Below are positions 14,811 through 19,502 of a stretch of DNA of 20,151 nucleotides, piece by piece; the first letter of the stretch is position 1, and each line of letters starts with the position of its first letter. Source of the stretch: a virus; the IMG/VR virus record IMGVR_UViG_3300032235_000482, positions 1 to 20,151 of that record. One strand, 5' to 3'. The notes beneath the pieces were generated by a model that was not told the DNA's origin, did not search any database, and worked only from the letters and a program-made list of their open reading frames with translations. Position numbers and translations under genes: made by a program.

Positions 14811-15350
14811 TTATTCGTCCGTAGTGGGTTCAGCAGGGGGTGGAGTGGGGATATCTGGTACGACTTCTGCCTCGATAACCCGGGTCAAACGCTCGCGCAG
14901 CATCTGTTCGAGCTCTTCTGTCGGCCGGTGGCGCATCGTGATCTCGGTTTTGTCGGTGAACAAGCCCACATCGCTGATCTTGCCCAGCATTTCGAGGGCC
15001 TTCATCCGGATTCGAGCGTCTTTGTTGTCCGATTCCACCAGCAATCGGTTGGTAATGTAGGTCCGCAGCTGCCCTGCAGACTGCACAATGGTCTTGTCGT
15101 ACTCGTTCAGGAGCGCTCCGAGGTGGGCTACCACCCCCGGATAGGACAATTCATCGTCGGAAATGTTGCGCTCACCCAGAAATGTCGACCGGGAGACCAT
15201 TTGGTCCAGCTCGGTGATGGCATCAGGTGTTGGCAGGGAGTCTGTCTCTACCAATGTTGACAGTGCAGCAGCGACCCGCTGTTCGAGGGACTCGAAAGTT
15301 GGGGTGTAGTCCGCCATCGGGACATCGAAGTCAATCAGCGTTTGGTACAT
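14811..15350 (-). CDS. terS: Terminase small subunit, putative
   Basis: 179 residues, ATG at 15348-15350, directly upstream of terL. The middle is helical: DAITELDQMVSRSTFLGERN, then VVAHLGALLNEYDKTIVQSAGQLRTYITNRLLVE and ARIRMKALEMLGKISDVGLFTDKTEIT. The N-R-L-L-V-E-S-D-N-K-D-x-R-I-R-M-K-A-L-E-x-L-G-K-I block is shared with small terminase subunits of SU10/phiEco32-like and marine podoviruses. The acidic Pro-rich C-terminus (IPTPPPAEPTTDE) may bind the large subunit. Small subunits recognise the packaging site. The ribosome site is weak: AGGAG is 13 bases from the ATG. An internal ATG (residue 12) is an alternative. Confidence 0.75.
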   Translation of the reverse strand: MYQTLIDFDVPMADYTPTFESLEQRVAAALSTLVETDSLPTPDAITELDQMVSRSTFLGERNISDDELSYPGVVAHLGALLNEYDKTIVQSAGQLRTYITNRLLVESDNKDARIRMKALEMLGKISDVGLFTDKTEITMRHRPTEELEQMLRERLTRVIEAEVVPDIPTPPPAEPTTDE

Positions 15351-15380
15351 GGAGGGGTTCGCGCTCCTGAAGATGGGCGG

Positions 15381-15386
15381 ATTATA
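15381..15386 (-). promoter_or_regulatory. -10 box of a candidate late promoter for the terminase operon
   Basis: On the minus strand a perfect TATAAT (within GCATATATAATCC) lies 30 bases upstream of the terS start. At a 17-base spacing the -35 position reads CACATA, which is poor, so a phage activator would probably be needed. Confidence 0.4.
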
Positions 15387-15462
15387 TATGCACTCTAACT
15401 TTGTATGTGGTATTTTTTTCTGGGGGCTTTTATTTTTGCACCGGGGGGTGTTCCTATATTGA

Positions 15463-15594
15463 GGGGGTGGGGGTCGGCTGTGGGGTATTTATATTACTGG
15501 ATGTTTGTAAAGTGGTGTTGGAGGATACGGAGCTCAGCGTATAGCGGACGGGCGGAGTCCCAGAACCAGTTTGGGGGGTGGGGGTACGGTGGGG
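15463..15594 (+). repeat. Two G-tract repeats (possible G-quadruplex)
   Basis: GGGGGTGGGGGT followed by a GG and a final GGGG occurs at 15463-15485, and the closely similar GGGGGGTGGGGGTACGGTGGGG pattern at 15573-15594. Each block has three long G-tracts and one GG, with short loops, compatible with a G-quadruplex on the plus strand. They lie in the divergent control region. Confidence 0.45.
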
Positions 15595-15614
15595 TCAGGG
15601 CGCTGGGGATTTCG

Positions 15615-15626
15615 TCTATGCTTAGA
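15615..15626. repeat. Degenerate copy of the 12-bp palindrome (TCTATGCTTAGA)
   Basis: It differs from TCTAAGCTTAGA at one base. It lies 12 bases upstream of the -35 box at 15639, where an activator or repressor would bind. Confidence 0.5.
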
Positions 15627-15638
15627 ACATGGGGAGAG

Positions 15639-15667
15639 TTGACAAGCGGCCCGGATTATGATGTAAT
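15639..15667 (+). promoter_or_regulatory. Sigma70-like promoter of the 180-aa gene
   Basis: TTGACA (15639-15644), a 17-base spacer, then TGTAAT (15662-15667): a perfect -35, the best spacing and one mismatch in the -10. Transcription would begin near 15674, at the edge of the inverted repeat 15675-15694, so a protein bound there would block early elongation. Confidence 0.75.
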
Positions 15668-15674
15668 ACAAATA

Positions 15675-15694
15675 CCTAAGCAATTCCGCTTAGG
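15675..15694. promoter_or_regulatory. Operator-like inverted repeat CCTAAGC-6-GCTTAGG
   Basis: Seven-base arms CCTAAGC and GCTTAGG are separated by AATTCC. Each arm is a half-site of the dispersed palindrome (CTAAGC/GCTTAG). A third half-like word, CCTAAGG, follows at 15699-15705 and supplies the ribosome site of the next gene. The element covers the expected transcription start. Confidence 0.6.
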
Positions 15695-15713
15695 CAAACC
15701 TAAGGAAATTATC

Positions 15714-16256
15714 ATGACTGCAACTAAATTGATCTCTGTCTCTTTTGATTCCAATGCTGCCGCCATTGGCCGCGCATATTCTGGCTTTGATAAAGCATTC
15801 GGCAAATTGACCGGCGTGGTCAATCGGGAAATGCAAGCGTTCGTTGACCAGTGGTTTCTGGCCAATGGTAAGGGCGAGGCCTCGGTCAAGGCCATGGGCG
15901 CGGCCATCCGGGATTCGCAAGTCGTTCTCGACTTGGCGGCCACTGGCGCGATGGAGAAGAAGACGTTCACCGAGTACGCTCAGGGGGCCATGCGTGCGCT
16001 GCATTACGGTGTCCCATTCTCGGCCGACTTGAAAAACAATGCCGATTATGCGCTCCCATGGGGCAAGGCTGGCAAGGGTGGCGCGACTGCCAAGTCAGGC
16101 AAAGTCACAAGCACAAGTCGCACCGATCTGGACAAAACCCTGAGCAAAGCACTGGCGCAAGCCCGCGCCCTTGGGTTGACTGAATTCGCGGCCGATGTTC
16201 TTGACTTGTGCCTTGATTCATTGGACGGATTCAAAGAGACAGTTTTGGACAAGTAA
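15714..16256 (+). CDS. Conserved phage early protein of unknown function, 180 aa
   Basis: The ATG at 15714-15716 is chosen because TAAGGA lies seven bases upstream and the promoter at 15639 would be inside the gene if the longer frame from 15405 were used. The protein begins MTATKLISVSFDSNAAAIGR and is largely helical, with a Trp/Phe-containing middle (REMQAFVDQWFLANGKGEAS, RDSQVVLDLAATGAMEKKTFTEYAQGAMRALHYG), a basic Gly/Lys linker (WGKAGKGGATAKSGKVTSTS) and a helical C-terminus (ALGLTEFAADVLDLCLDSLDGF). No catalytic or HTH motif is evident. It has its own promoter with palindrome half-sites on both sides and a terminator after it, so it is a single controlled unit. Confidence 0.8.
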   Translation: MTATKLISVSFDSNAAAIGRAYSGFDKAFGKLTGVVNREMQAFVDQWFLANGKGEASVKAMGAAIRDSQVVLDLAATGAMEKKTFTEYAQGAMRALHYGVPFSADLKNNADYALPWGKAGKGGATAKSGKVTSTSRTDLDKTLSKALAQARALGLTEFAADVLDLCLDSLDGFKETVLDK

Positions 16257-16262
16257 ACCCCG

Positions 16263-16276
16263 GGGGCCTCGGCCCC
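16263..16276 (+). other. GC hairpin after the 180-aa gene
   Basis: GGGGCC-TC-GGCCCC forms a six-pair stem nine bases after the gene's start of 3' flank. It precedes the T-tailed terminator and may stabilise the message end. Confidence 0.5.
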
Positions 16277-16281
16277 TTACA

Positions 16282-16293
16282 TCTAAACTTAGC
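16282..16293. repeat. Degenerate palindrome copy (TCTAAACTTAGC)
   Basis: Two mismatches from TCTAAGCTTAGA. It lies between the two 3' hairpins and overlaps the start of the terminator stem. Confidence 0.35.
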
Positions 16294-16318
16294 TGCCCTC
16301 CGGGGCGGCTTTTCTTTT
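16292..16318 (+). terminator. Intrinsic terminator after the 180-aa gene
   Basis: GCTGCCC-TCCG-GGGCGGC is a seven-pair stem including one G-U pair, followed by TTTTCTTTT. This ends the transcript of the gene at 15714-16256 on the plus strand. Confidence 0.8.
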
Positions 16319-16433
16319 GCCCGTGCACTTGTACCCTGCGTTGCCTTAGCACGCAGGAAACGTCATAGTAGTCTGACCGCAAGGGAGTACGCGCGCGAGT
16401 GAGCCGTGTCCGCACGGGAGCCGCAGGGGCTGA

Positions 16434-16445
16434 TCTAAGCTTAGA
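16434..16445. repeat. Palindrome TCTAAGCTTAGA, copy 1
   Basis: Exact 12-bp palindrome, 14 bp with flanking A and T. It is immediately followed by the inverted-repeat arm 16447-16465. Confidence 0.8.
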
Positions 16446-16446
16446 T

Positions 16447-16465
16447 GGCGTTACCGATGTAACGA
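16447..16465 (+). repeat. Left arm of a 19-bp inverted repeat
   Basis: GGCGTTACCGATGTAACGA matches the reverse complement of 16864-16882 at 18 of 19 positions. The arm is itself a small inverted repeat, CGTTAC-CGAT-GTAACG. Confidence 0.75.
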
Positions 16466-16563
16466 ATGTAGCAGGATGGTAACTTTTGCAGCGTAACACC
16501 CCGCTCAAAAAAATATGAGTACCAAAGTAATGAAACAAAACTGTAAATGCCCTAATAATAAAT

Positions 16564-16592
16564 AAAAAAAAAAAAAAAAATTATTATATATA
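16564..16592 (+). repeat. A17 run and AT-rich tract
   Basis: Seventeen consecutive A bases (16564-16580) are followed by TTATTATATATA. This is the most AT-rich spot of the window and a candidate DNA-unwinding element. Length of the A-run may be subject to sequencing error. Confidence 0.6.
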
Positions 16593-16643
16593 GGAGTGTA
16601 ACGCACGTAACAGCCTTTTATACTATACGCTGGCAAAAACGTG

Positions 16644-16655
16644 TCTAAGCTTAGA
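16644..16655. repeat. Palindrome TCTAAGCTTAGA, copy 2
   Basis: Exact copy, 210 bases after copy 1, on the other side of the A-tract and just before the C-rich hairpin. Confidence 0.8.
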
Positions 16656-16663
16656 TCACCACA

Positions 16664-16706
16664 CCCTCCCCCTCCCCCTCATGACTACGCAGGGGGGAGG
16701 GGGGGT
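16664..16706 (+). repeat. C-tract / G-tract imperfect hairpin
   Basis: C-rich CCCTCCCCCTCCCCCTC (16664-16680) and G-rich AGGGGGGAGGGGGGGT (16691-16706) are near-complementary around ATGACTACGC. There is no T-run after it, so it is not an ordinary terminator. Confidence 0.55.
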
Positions 16707-16763
16707 CAGCACACTTTGTCAAAAAGGGGTGTTTTTGGAAACGCTCATTATTTTATGCGCTAC

Positions 16764-16854
16764 GTTGGTTACAGCACCCCTCAACACCATATAATATCCC
16801 CGCAAACCCGCATGGTTAAGCCATTTCCACGTATCAGCCCATTTTGTAACCAAC
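16764..16854. repeat. 10-bp inverted repeat GTTGGTTACA / TGTAACCAAC
   Basis: GTTGGTTACA at 16764-16773 and its exact reverse complement at 16845-16854. It is nested inside the 19-bp inverted repeat pair and also contains the GTAAC word. Confidence 0.6.
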
Positions 16855-16863
16855 CCCCTCCTC

Positions 16864-16882
16864 TCGTAACATCGGTAACGCC
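16864..16882 (-). repeat. Right arm of the 19-bp inverted repeat
   Basis: TCGTAACATCGGTAACGCC, reverse complement of 16447-16465 with one mismatch, about 400 bases away. Confidence 0.75.
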
Positions 16883-16913
16883 GACCCCCCATTTCACAGG
16901 GTAAACCCCTACA

Positions 16914-16925
16914 TCTAAGCTTAGA
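16914..16925. repeat. Palindrome TCTAAGCTTAGA, copy 3
   Basis: Exact copy, flanked by A and T, 30 bases upstream of TATACT and 81 bases upstream of the HTH gene start; well placed for control of that gene. Confidence 0.8.
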
Positions 16926-16954
16926 TCAGCTCATTTTATTTGCTCTATATGCAC

Positions 16955-16960
16955 TATACT
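16955..16960 (+). promoter_or_regulatory. -10 box of a possible HTH-gene promoter
   Basis: TATACT lies 45 bases upstream of the start codon. The -35 position (CATTTT) is weak. Palindrome copy 3 lies just upstream at about -46 to -35, typical of a site used for activation or repression. Confidence 0.4.
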
Positions 16961-17005
16961 CGACGCCTACCCCCTCCCCCCACCAACGAAAGGACCCCCT
17001 CCCCC

Positions 17006-17416
17006 ATGACTGCCGCATTCGACATGACCATCCCCGAGCGCTTTGCTCAGGCCCTCTCCCCCCTCCACCCCGATGGAGCCCAGCATGCTGCTGCCGCAGC
17101 CCTGCGCTTGTATTTAGAACTTGGCAAACTCGGTGTGGATGCCTTGCAGTCCCGTGCCACGCATGAAGGGATGACACCAGCAGAGGTGATTCTGAACTTG
17201 CTGACGCACGTCAAGGGCGCAGCCCCTGCCGCTACTATGACACCTCGCCCCAAGGCTCGGACCAAACATGACAACGATGTGCGTGACCAACGCATTGCGC
17301 AGGAGTATTTTGACGGGGGCATTACCTATGCCCGTTTGGCGGTCAAGTATGACCTGTCGACCATTCGTGTGGCGCAGATCATTGCCAAGGCCCGTGCAGC
17401 ACAGCAACTCGTCTAA
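17006..17416 (+). CDS. Helix-turn-helix DNA-binding protein, putative phage regulator, 136 aa
   Basis: The ATG at 17006 is used because AAAGGA (16989-16994) precedes it, though with an 11-base C-rich gap; the longer frame from 16940 starts in promoter sequence. Residues 8-70 are helical and hydrophobic (ERFAQALSPLHPDGAQHAAA, LRLYLELGKLGVDALQ), suiting dimer formation. After a Pro/Lys linker, residues 93-126 (DQRIAQEYFDGGITYARLAV then KYDLSTIRVAQIIAKARA) fit a HTH of the Mor/sigma-region-4 type: G-x-TYA-x-LA-x-K-Y-x-LS-x-x-R-V-x-Q-I. Palindromes lie upstream, over its stop codon (TAA is part of TCTAAGGTTAGA) and downstream, so it may bind them and control itself. Target is inference. Confidence 0.7.
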   Translation: MTAAFDMTIPERFAQALSPLHPDGAQHAAAAALRLYLELGKLGVDALQSRATHEGMTPAEVILNLLTHVKGAAPAATMTPRPKARTKHDNDVRDQRIAQEYFDGGITYARLAVKYDLSTIRVAQIIAKARAAQQLV

Positions 17417-17423
17417 GGTTAGA
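17412..17423 (+). repeat. Palindrome variant TCTAAGGTTAGA, copy 4
   Basis: One base from the exact palindrome. It holds the TAA stop of the HTH gene and its AAGG is the ribosome site of the next gene (ATG at 17426, seven bases on). Confidence 0.75.
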
Positions 17424-17425
17424 TC

Positions 17426-17929
17426 ATGGAAATTACCACTGAAGCCCAAGCCACCAAGGTACGCACGGTGATGGCGGCGATGATTGCCAAACTGCAGGAC
17501 GCCAAGGCATCCGGGGACAAGGAGCAGGCCGCGCAGCTCAAGGCTCAATATACTACCCTGCAAACAGCCCTGCAGGATTACAAGGCGCGGGAACGCGAGA
17601 CCAAGGCCGAGCAGCGTGACATGATGCAGGCATACCGGGACATTGTGGCGGGGCTCAAGGACAATCTCAAGGAGCTGACGCAGGACCTCAAGGAGGCGCA
17701 GACCGAAGCCAATGCCATGCGGGAGCAGCTCAAGACGTCGCGCAAGACCATCGGGGACCTCAAGTTTGAAGTGGCTCGGTTGACGGACGAGAACCGCACG
17801 CTGCGCGCGCCACCCCCGGTGGCGGAATACCGCAAGGTCCAACTCATGCCGATGCCATCCACAATACCCTTCTCAGAAGAAGACATGCTGGCCGAGATCG
17901 ACGCCATCACAGGGGGTCGAAACACTTGA
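17426..17929 (+). CDS. Coiled-coil early protein of unknown function, 167 aa
   Basis: The ATG at 17426 is nine bases after the HTH gene stop, with the ribosome site inside a palindrome element. Residues about 10-128 form a nearly continuous Lys/Glu/Gln/Ala/Leu coiled coil (AAMIAKLQDAKASGDKEQAA, LKDNLKELTQDLKEAQTEAN, LKFEVARLTDENRTLRAPPP). The C-terminal 35 residues are acidic and Pro/Met-containing (LMPMPSTIPFSEEDMLAEID). There is no recognisable enzyme motif. Co-transcription with the HTH gene suggests a partner or accessory role in regulation, replication or DNA segregation. The stop lies within a promoter. Confidence 0.75.
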   Translation: MEITTEAQATKVRTVMAAMIAKLQDAKASGDKEQAAQLKAQYTTLQTALQDYKARERETKAEQRDMMQAYRDIVAGLKDNLKELTQDLKEAQTEANAMREQLKTSRKTIGDLKFEVARLTDENRTLRAPPPVAEYRKVQLMPMPSTIPFSEEDMLAEIDAITGGRNT

Positions 17930-17954
17930 CAAGTGACTAGTATTAGTATAGAAT
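17923..17954 (+). promoter_or_regulatory. Strong sigma70-like promoter with operator-like palindrome
   Basis: TTGACA (17926-17931), 17-base spacer, TAGAAT (17949-17954). The -35 box is embedded in the perfect odd palindrome CACTTG-A-CAAGTG (17923-17935), a natural repressor site. Transcription would begin near 17961 and run through a 520-base leader into the early operon. Confidence 0.75.
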
Positions 17955-18059
17955 AGAGTCATCGAGTGGGGCTTCGTGCTCTGCTCGGCGACCAGCCTTT
18001 CCTATGTGCGGTCATTCGTTCTTTAATAATTTATTTCCGTTAGGTTTAATGGAGTGTTG

Positions 18060-18071
18060 TCTAAGCTTAGA
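18060..18071. repeat. Palindrome TCTAAGCTTAGA, copy 5
   Basis: Exact copy, 14 bp with the flanking G and C. It lies about 100 bases downstream of the expected start of transcription from the 17926 promoter, the position of a roadblock (stoperator-like) site. Confidence 0.8.
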
Positions 18072-18267
18072 CGCTCTCCAACCGATCAAGCCGTCGCTGG
18101 TACTCAAGACCAGAAGCCGGGTAGGTATGCCAGTCATCCCTCCCCCCGGTGAAACGAGACGTTGGGTGTAGCCCCAGTATGTTGTGGCGTATGAAGTAGT
18201 GTGTATCGATGCAGCCCATAAGGTATGCGACACCGAAAAGTACAGCGACATGCAAAACGAGCGACAA
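18067..18267 (-). CDS. Doubtful small membrane protein, 66 aa, TTG start
   Basis: On the minus strand a 66-residue frame begins with TTG (only start available; no ribosome site) and ends at a TAA that forms part of palindrome copy 5. Residues 2-18 (SLVLHVAVLFGVAYLMGC) make a membrane span; the rest (GRDDWHTYPASGLEYQRRLDR) looks protein-like. It would run against the early transcript. Composition supports it, translation signals do not. Confidence 0.3.
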   Translation of the reverse strand: MSLVLHVAVLFGVAYLMGCIDTHYFIRHNILGLHPTSRFTGGRDDWHTYPASGLEYQRRLDRLESV

Positions 18268-18295
18268 GTGAGTATTGGCGGAACGCCAAACTCAC
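18268..18295. other. Strong hairpin/inverted repeat
   Basis: GTGAGTATTGGCG-GAA-CGCCAAACTCAC: twelve pairs with a single A bulge and a three-base loop. No T-run follows on either strand, so it is more likely an RNA structure or protein site than a terminator. Confidence 0.6.
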
Positions 18296-18404
18296 GCACA
18301 CTAGGTTAAATGGGCGGGTTCCTCTGCGGTAATTCGTATGAACCCTTGGGAGCTGAACCAGCACGGCTGGAATATGCAGCGACGACGACCCCTATCCCTA
18401 GCCA

Positions 18405-18421
18405 AAGATATTACATATCTT
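18405..18421. promoter_or_regulatory. Perfect inverted repeat AAGATAT-TAC-ATATCTT
   Basis: Seven-base arms with a three-base spacer, 67 bases upstream of the first early gene. It is a plausible operator, different from the TCTAAGCTTAGA family. Confidence 0.5.
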
Positions 18422-18487
18422 GGAGGGTCTGAACACTCGGGCCCTCTGTGATGTGGCAATAACGCCAGTCAGCACTAAGGAGAACAC

Positions 18488-18727
18488 ATGAGATTTGAAT
18501 GGTTTAAGCGTGACTTCCACCCGCAACATGTATGGGCACTGTACCTCATAAAGAACGGCCGCTTCGTCACGGACATGGGGACACTGACAAGACTGCCACG
18601 GGCGTGGCGAATCGTCGAGAACACCAGACACACCACACCAGACAAGTATTGGCTCGACGGCGATCTAAGCTTAGAAGATGCGCAACGTGCAGCCAAGCTG
18701 TTCCTGTGCGTGGGGAGACAGACATGA
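18488..18727 (+). CDS. Small early protein, 79 aa
   Basis: ATG 18488 with AAGGAG six bases upstream, the first gene of the rightward early operon. The protein begins MRFEWFKRDFHPQHVWALYL, continues IKNGRFVTDMGTLTRLPRAW and ends EDAQRAAKLFLCVGRQT; aromatic-rich and basic, with no known motif. Palindrome copy 6 lies within the gene and is read as GDLSLED. Its TGA overlaps the next ATG (ATGA). Function unknown; such aromatic-rich small proteins are usual among early genes that act on the host. Confidence 0.75.
   Translation: MRFEWFKRDFHPQHVWALYLIKNGRFVTDMGTLTRLPRAWRIVENTRHTTPDKYWLDGDLSLEDAQRAAKLFLCVGRQT
18664..18675. repeat. Palindrome TCTAAGCTTAGA, copy 6, inside a gene
   Basis: Exact copy within the coding sequence of the first early gene, where it encodes D-L-S-L-E. 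It shows that the element is kept even where codons constrain it. Confidence 0.8.
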
Positions 18728-19032
18728 CCGACTCGATCGAGCGCTACATCTGCGTGGACGTTTTTCACACCAGCTCAGGGCTGTACCGCCGGGTGTTCGG
18801 TGGCTTCGTGCAGTGGCTACCCTTCGATGTGTGGCGCAACGCCACAGGCTGGGACTACGCTGTCTATAAGTGGCCCTTCGTGCCGGGGTTCCACCTGTGC
18901 CGGATACACGACGACGACACACCCGAGGGCCTCGGCGACTGGGAAGAAATCCTGTCCACACACAAGACATTGCACGAAGCAATGGCGATCTGCCGCGTGC
19001 TGCTGGCCAATGGAGGCGCAACGTATGACTAA
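18724..19032 (+). CDS. Small early protein, 102 aa
   Basis: ATG 18724 overlaps the previous TGA; upstream GGGGAG is about seven bases away. The protein begins MTDSIERYICVDVFHTSSGL, has the aromatic-rich FVQWLPFDVWRNATGWDYAVYKWPF cut by charged loops, a HDDDTPEGLGDWEEIL acidic segment and a helical end (HKTLHEAMAICRVLLANGG). Trp and Tyr content is unusually high. No known domain is recognised. It overlaps the next gene by eight bases. Product unknown. Confidence 0.75.
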   Translation: MTDSIERYICVDVFHTSSGLYRRVFGGFVQWLPFDVWRNATGWDYAVYKWPFVPGFHLCRIHDDDTPEGLGDWEEILSTHKTLHEAMAICRVLLANGGATYD

Positions 19033-19309
19033 TCCATACACGTGGCAACGCAACAATACCGGGGGCTTTACGCTCACACGGTGGCAGCCACCACGAACAC
19101 ACCTCCGTTTCGATGGTACCCAGTGGACAGCGCCCGGCACCTACAACACGTGCGCCGACGTTTACAAAGCCAAGAAGGGCAACCGATGGGTGGCTCGCTG
19201 GCTGGCCAAGGAAGGCAATCACGTCAACTGGCGACAGGGCAGCACACTCACACTGCGAGAAGCCATGCGACTCGCTCAATTCATGGTGAGGATGCAAGAT
19301 GGACTTTAA
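19025..19309 (+). CDS. Small basic early protein, 94 aa
   Basis: ATG 19025 with GGAGG eight bases upstream, overlapping the previous stop. It begins MTNPYTWQRNNTGGFTLTRW and contains FDGTQWTAPGTYNTCADVY, KAKKGNRWVARWLAKEGNH and the helix LTLREAMRLAQFMVRMQDGL. The G-x-RWVARW-x-x-x-G and C-terminal helix pattern is shared, in looser form, with the next gene (DGQWVARSASG then DEAKDFLITMI), suggesting related folds. Overlaps the next start by 11 bases. Function unknown. Confidence 0.75.
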   Translation: MTNPYTWQRNNTGGFTLTRWQPPRTHLRFDGTQWTAPGTYNTCADVYKAKKGNRWVARWLAKEGNHVNWRQGSTLTLREAMRLAQFMVRMQDGL

Positions 19310-19502
19310 GTGGGACAGACTGCGCTCGAACGAGGACTACCAAGTGCTGTGGCACGTCGGCGTGATCTCGGGCTGGGTCGTGAAGATAGACGGCCAGTGG
19401 GTAGCACGCAGTGCATCGGGCACAGTGCGTGCCGACTTCGAGACCATCGACGAAGCCAAAGATTTTCTAATCACCATGATTAACGCAGGAGCAAATGAAT
19501 GA
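19299..19502 (+). CDS. Small early protein, 67 aa
   Basis: ATG 19299 with GAGGAT about six bases upstream. The protein starts MDFKWDRLRSNEDYQVLWHV, then ISGWVVKIDGQWVARSASG and the terminal helix TIDEAKDFLITMINAGANE. It appears to be a short version of the fold in the previous gene (strands with W-V-K-x-DGQWVA then a helix E-A-K). The TGA overlaps the next ATG. Function unknown. Confidence 0.75.
   Translation: MDFKWDRLRSNEDYQVLWHVGVISGWVVKIDGQWVARSASGTVRADFETIDEAKDFLITMINAGANE

Larger units (their letters stand above)
15351..15650. promoter_or_regulatory. Divergent intergenic region between late and early genes
   Basis: The 363 bases between the terS start and the gene at 15714 hold no convincing gene. 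The left edge has a minus-strand TATAAT (15381-15386) with no good -35, a candidate activator-dependent late promoter 30 bases upstream of terS. The plus strand is unusually G-rich, with two similar G-tract blocks (15463-15485 and 15573-15594). A degenerate copy of the dispersed palindrome lies at 15615-15626 and a strong promoter at 15639-15667. An open plus-strand frame from 15405 exists only because G-rich DNA lacks stops. Confidence 0.55.
16319..17005. promoter_or_regulatory. Gene-free control region, possible replication origin
   Basis: About 690 bases hold no credible gene. The plus-strand frame 16641-16904 is Pro/His-rich low-complexity translation of C-rich DNA. The region contains three exact palindromes TCTAAGCTTAGA, ten GTAAC/GTTAC words, two nested long inverted repeats, an A17 run followed by an AT-rich tract (16548-16592), and C-rich 11-mers with a matching G-tract. 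AT-rich core, iterated words and palindromes together are the usual make-up of phage and plasmid origins. An origin is inference. Confidence 0.5.
17930..18487 (+). promoter_or_regulatory. Long gene-poor leader before the early operon
   Basis: The 558 bases between the coiled-coil gene and the first early gene hold the promoter above, one palindrome (18060-18071), a strong hairpin (18268-18295), two weaker inverted repeats (GGGTTC 18316 with GAACCC 18340; GAGGG 18423 with CCCTC 18442) and a perfect 7-3-7 inverted repeat (18405-18421). No tRNA-like fold is seen. A structured leader RNA or regulatory region is likely. Confidence 0.5.

Noticed and set aside
15405-15713. N-terminal extension of the 180-aa gene
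   Set aside because: It would place the strong promoter inside the gene, has Trp/Gly-rich low-complexity translation of G-tract DNA, and the internal ATG has a ribosome site.
16641-16904. Plus-strand frame of 87 codons in the control region
   Set aside because: Pro/His-rich translation of C-tracts starting inside a palindrome copy; no ribosome site.
18004-18171. 55-codon plus-strand frame in the early leader
   Set aside because: No ribosome site and no recognisable motif; it overlaps the doubtful antisense frame.
18310-18432. 40-codon plus-strand frame before the first early gene
   Set aside because: Only a weak AGG four bases before ATG, no motif, and the stretch contains inverted repeats better explained as RNA or protein sites.
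17955-18480. tRNA gene in the early leader
   Set aside because: No acceptor stem, T-arm TTCGA-type sequence or clover-leaf could be put together on either strand.
16434-18675. CRISPR array as explanation for the repeated palindrome
   Set aside because: The unit is only 12 bp, spacings range from 210 to several hundred bases, and copies lie inside genes.
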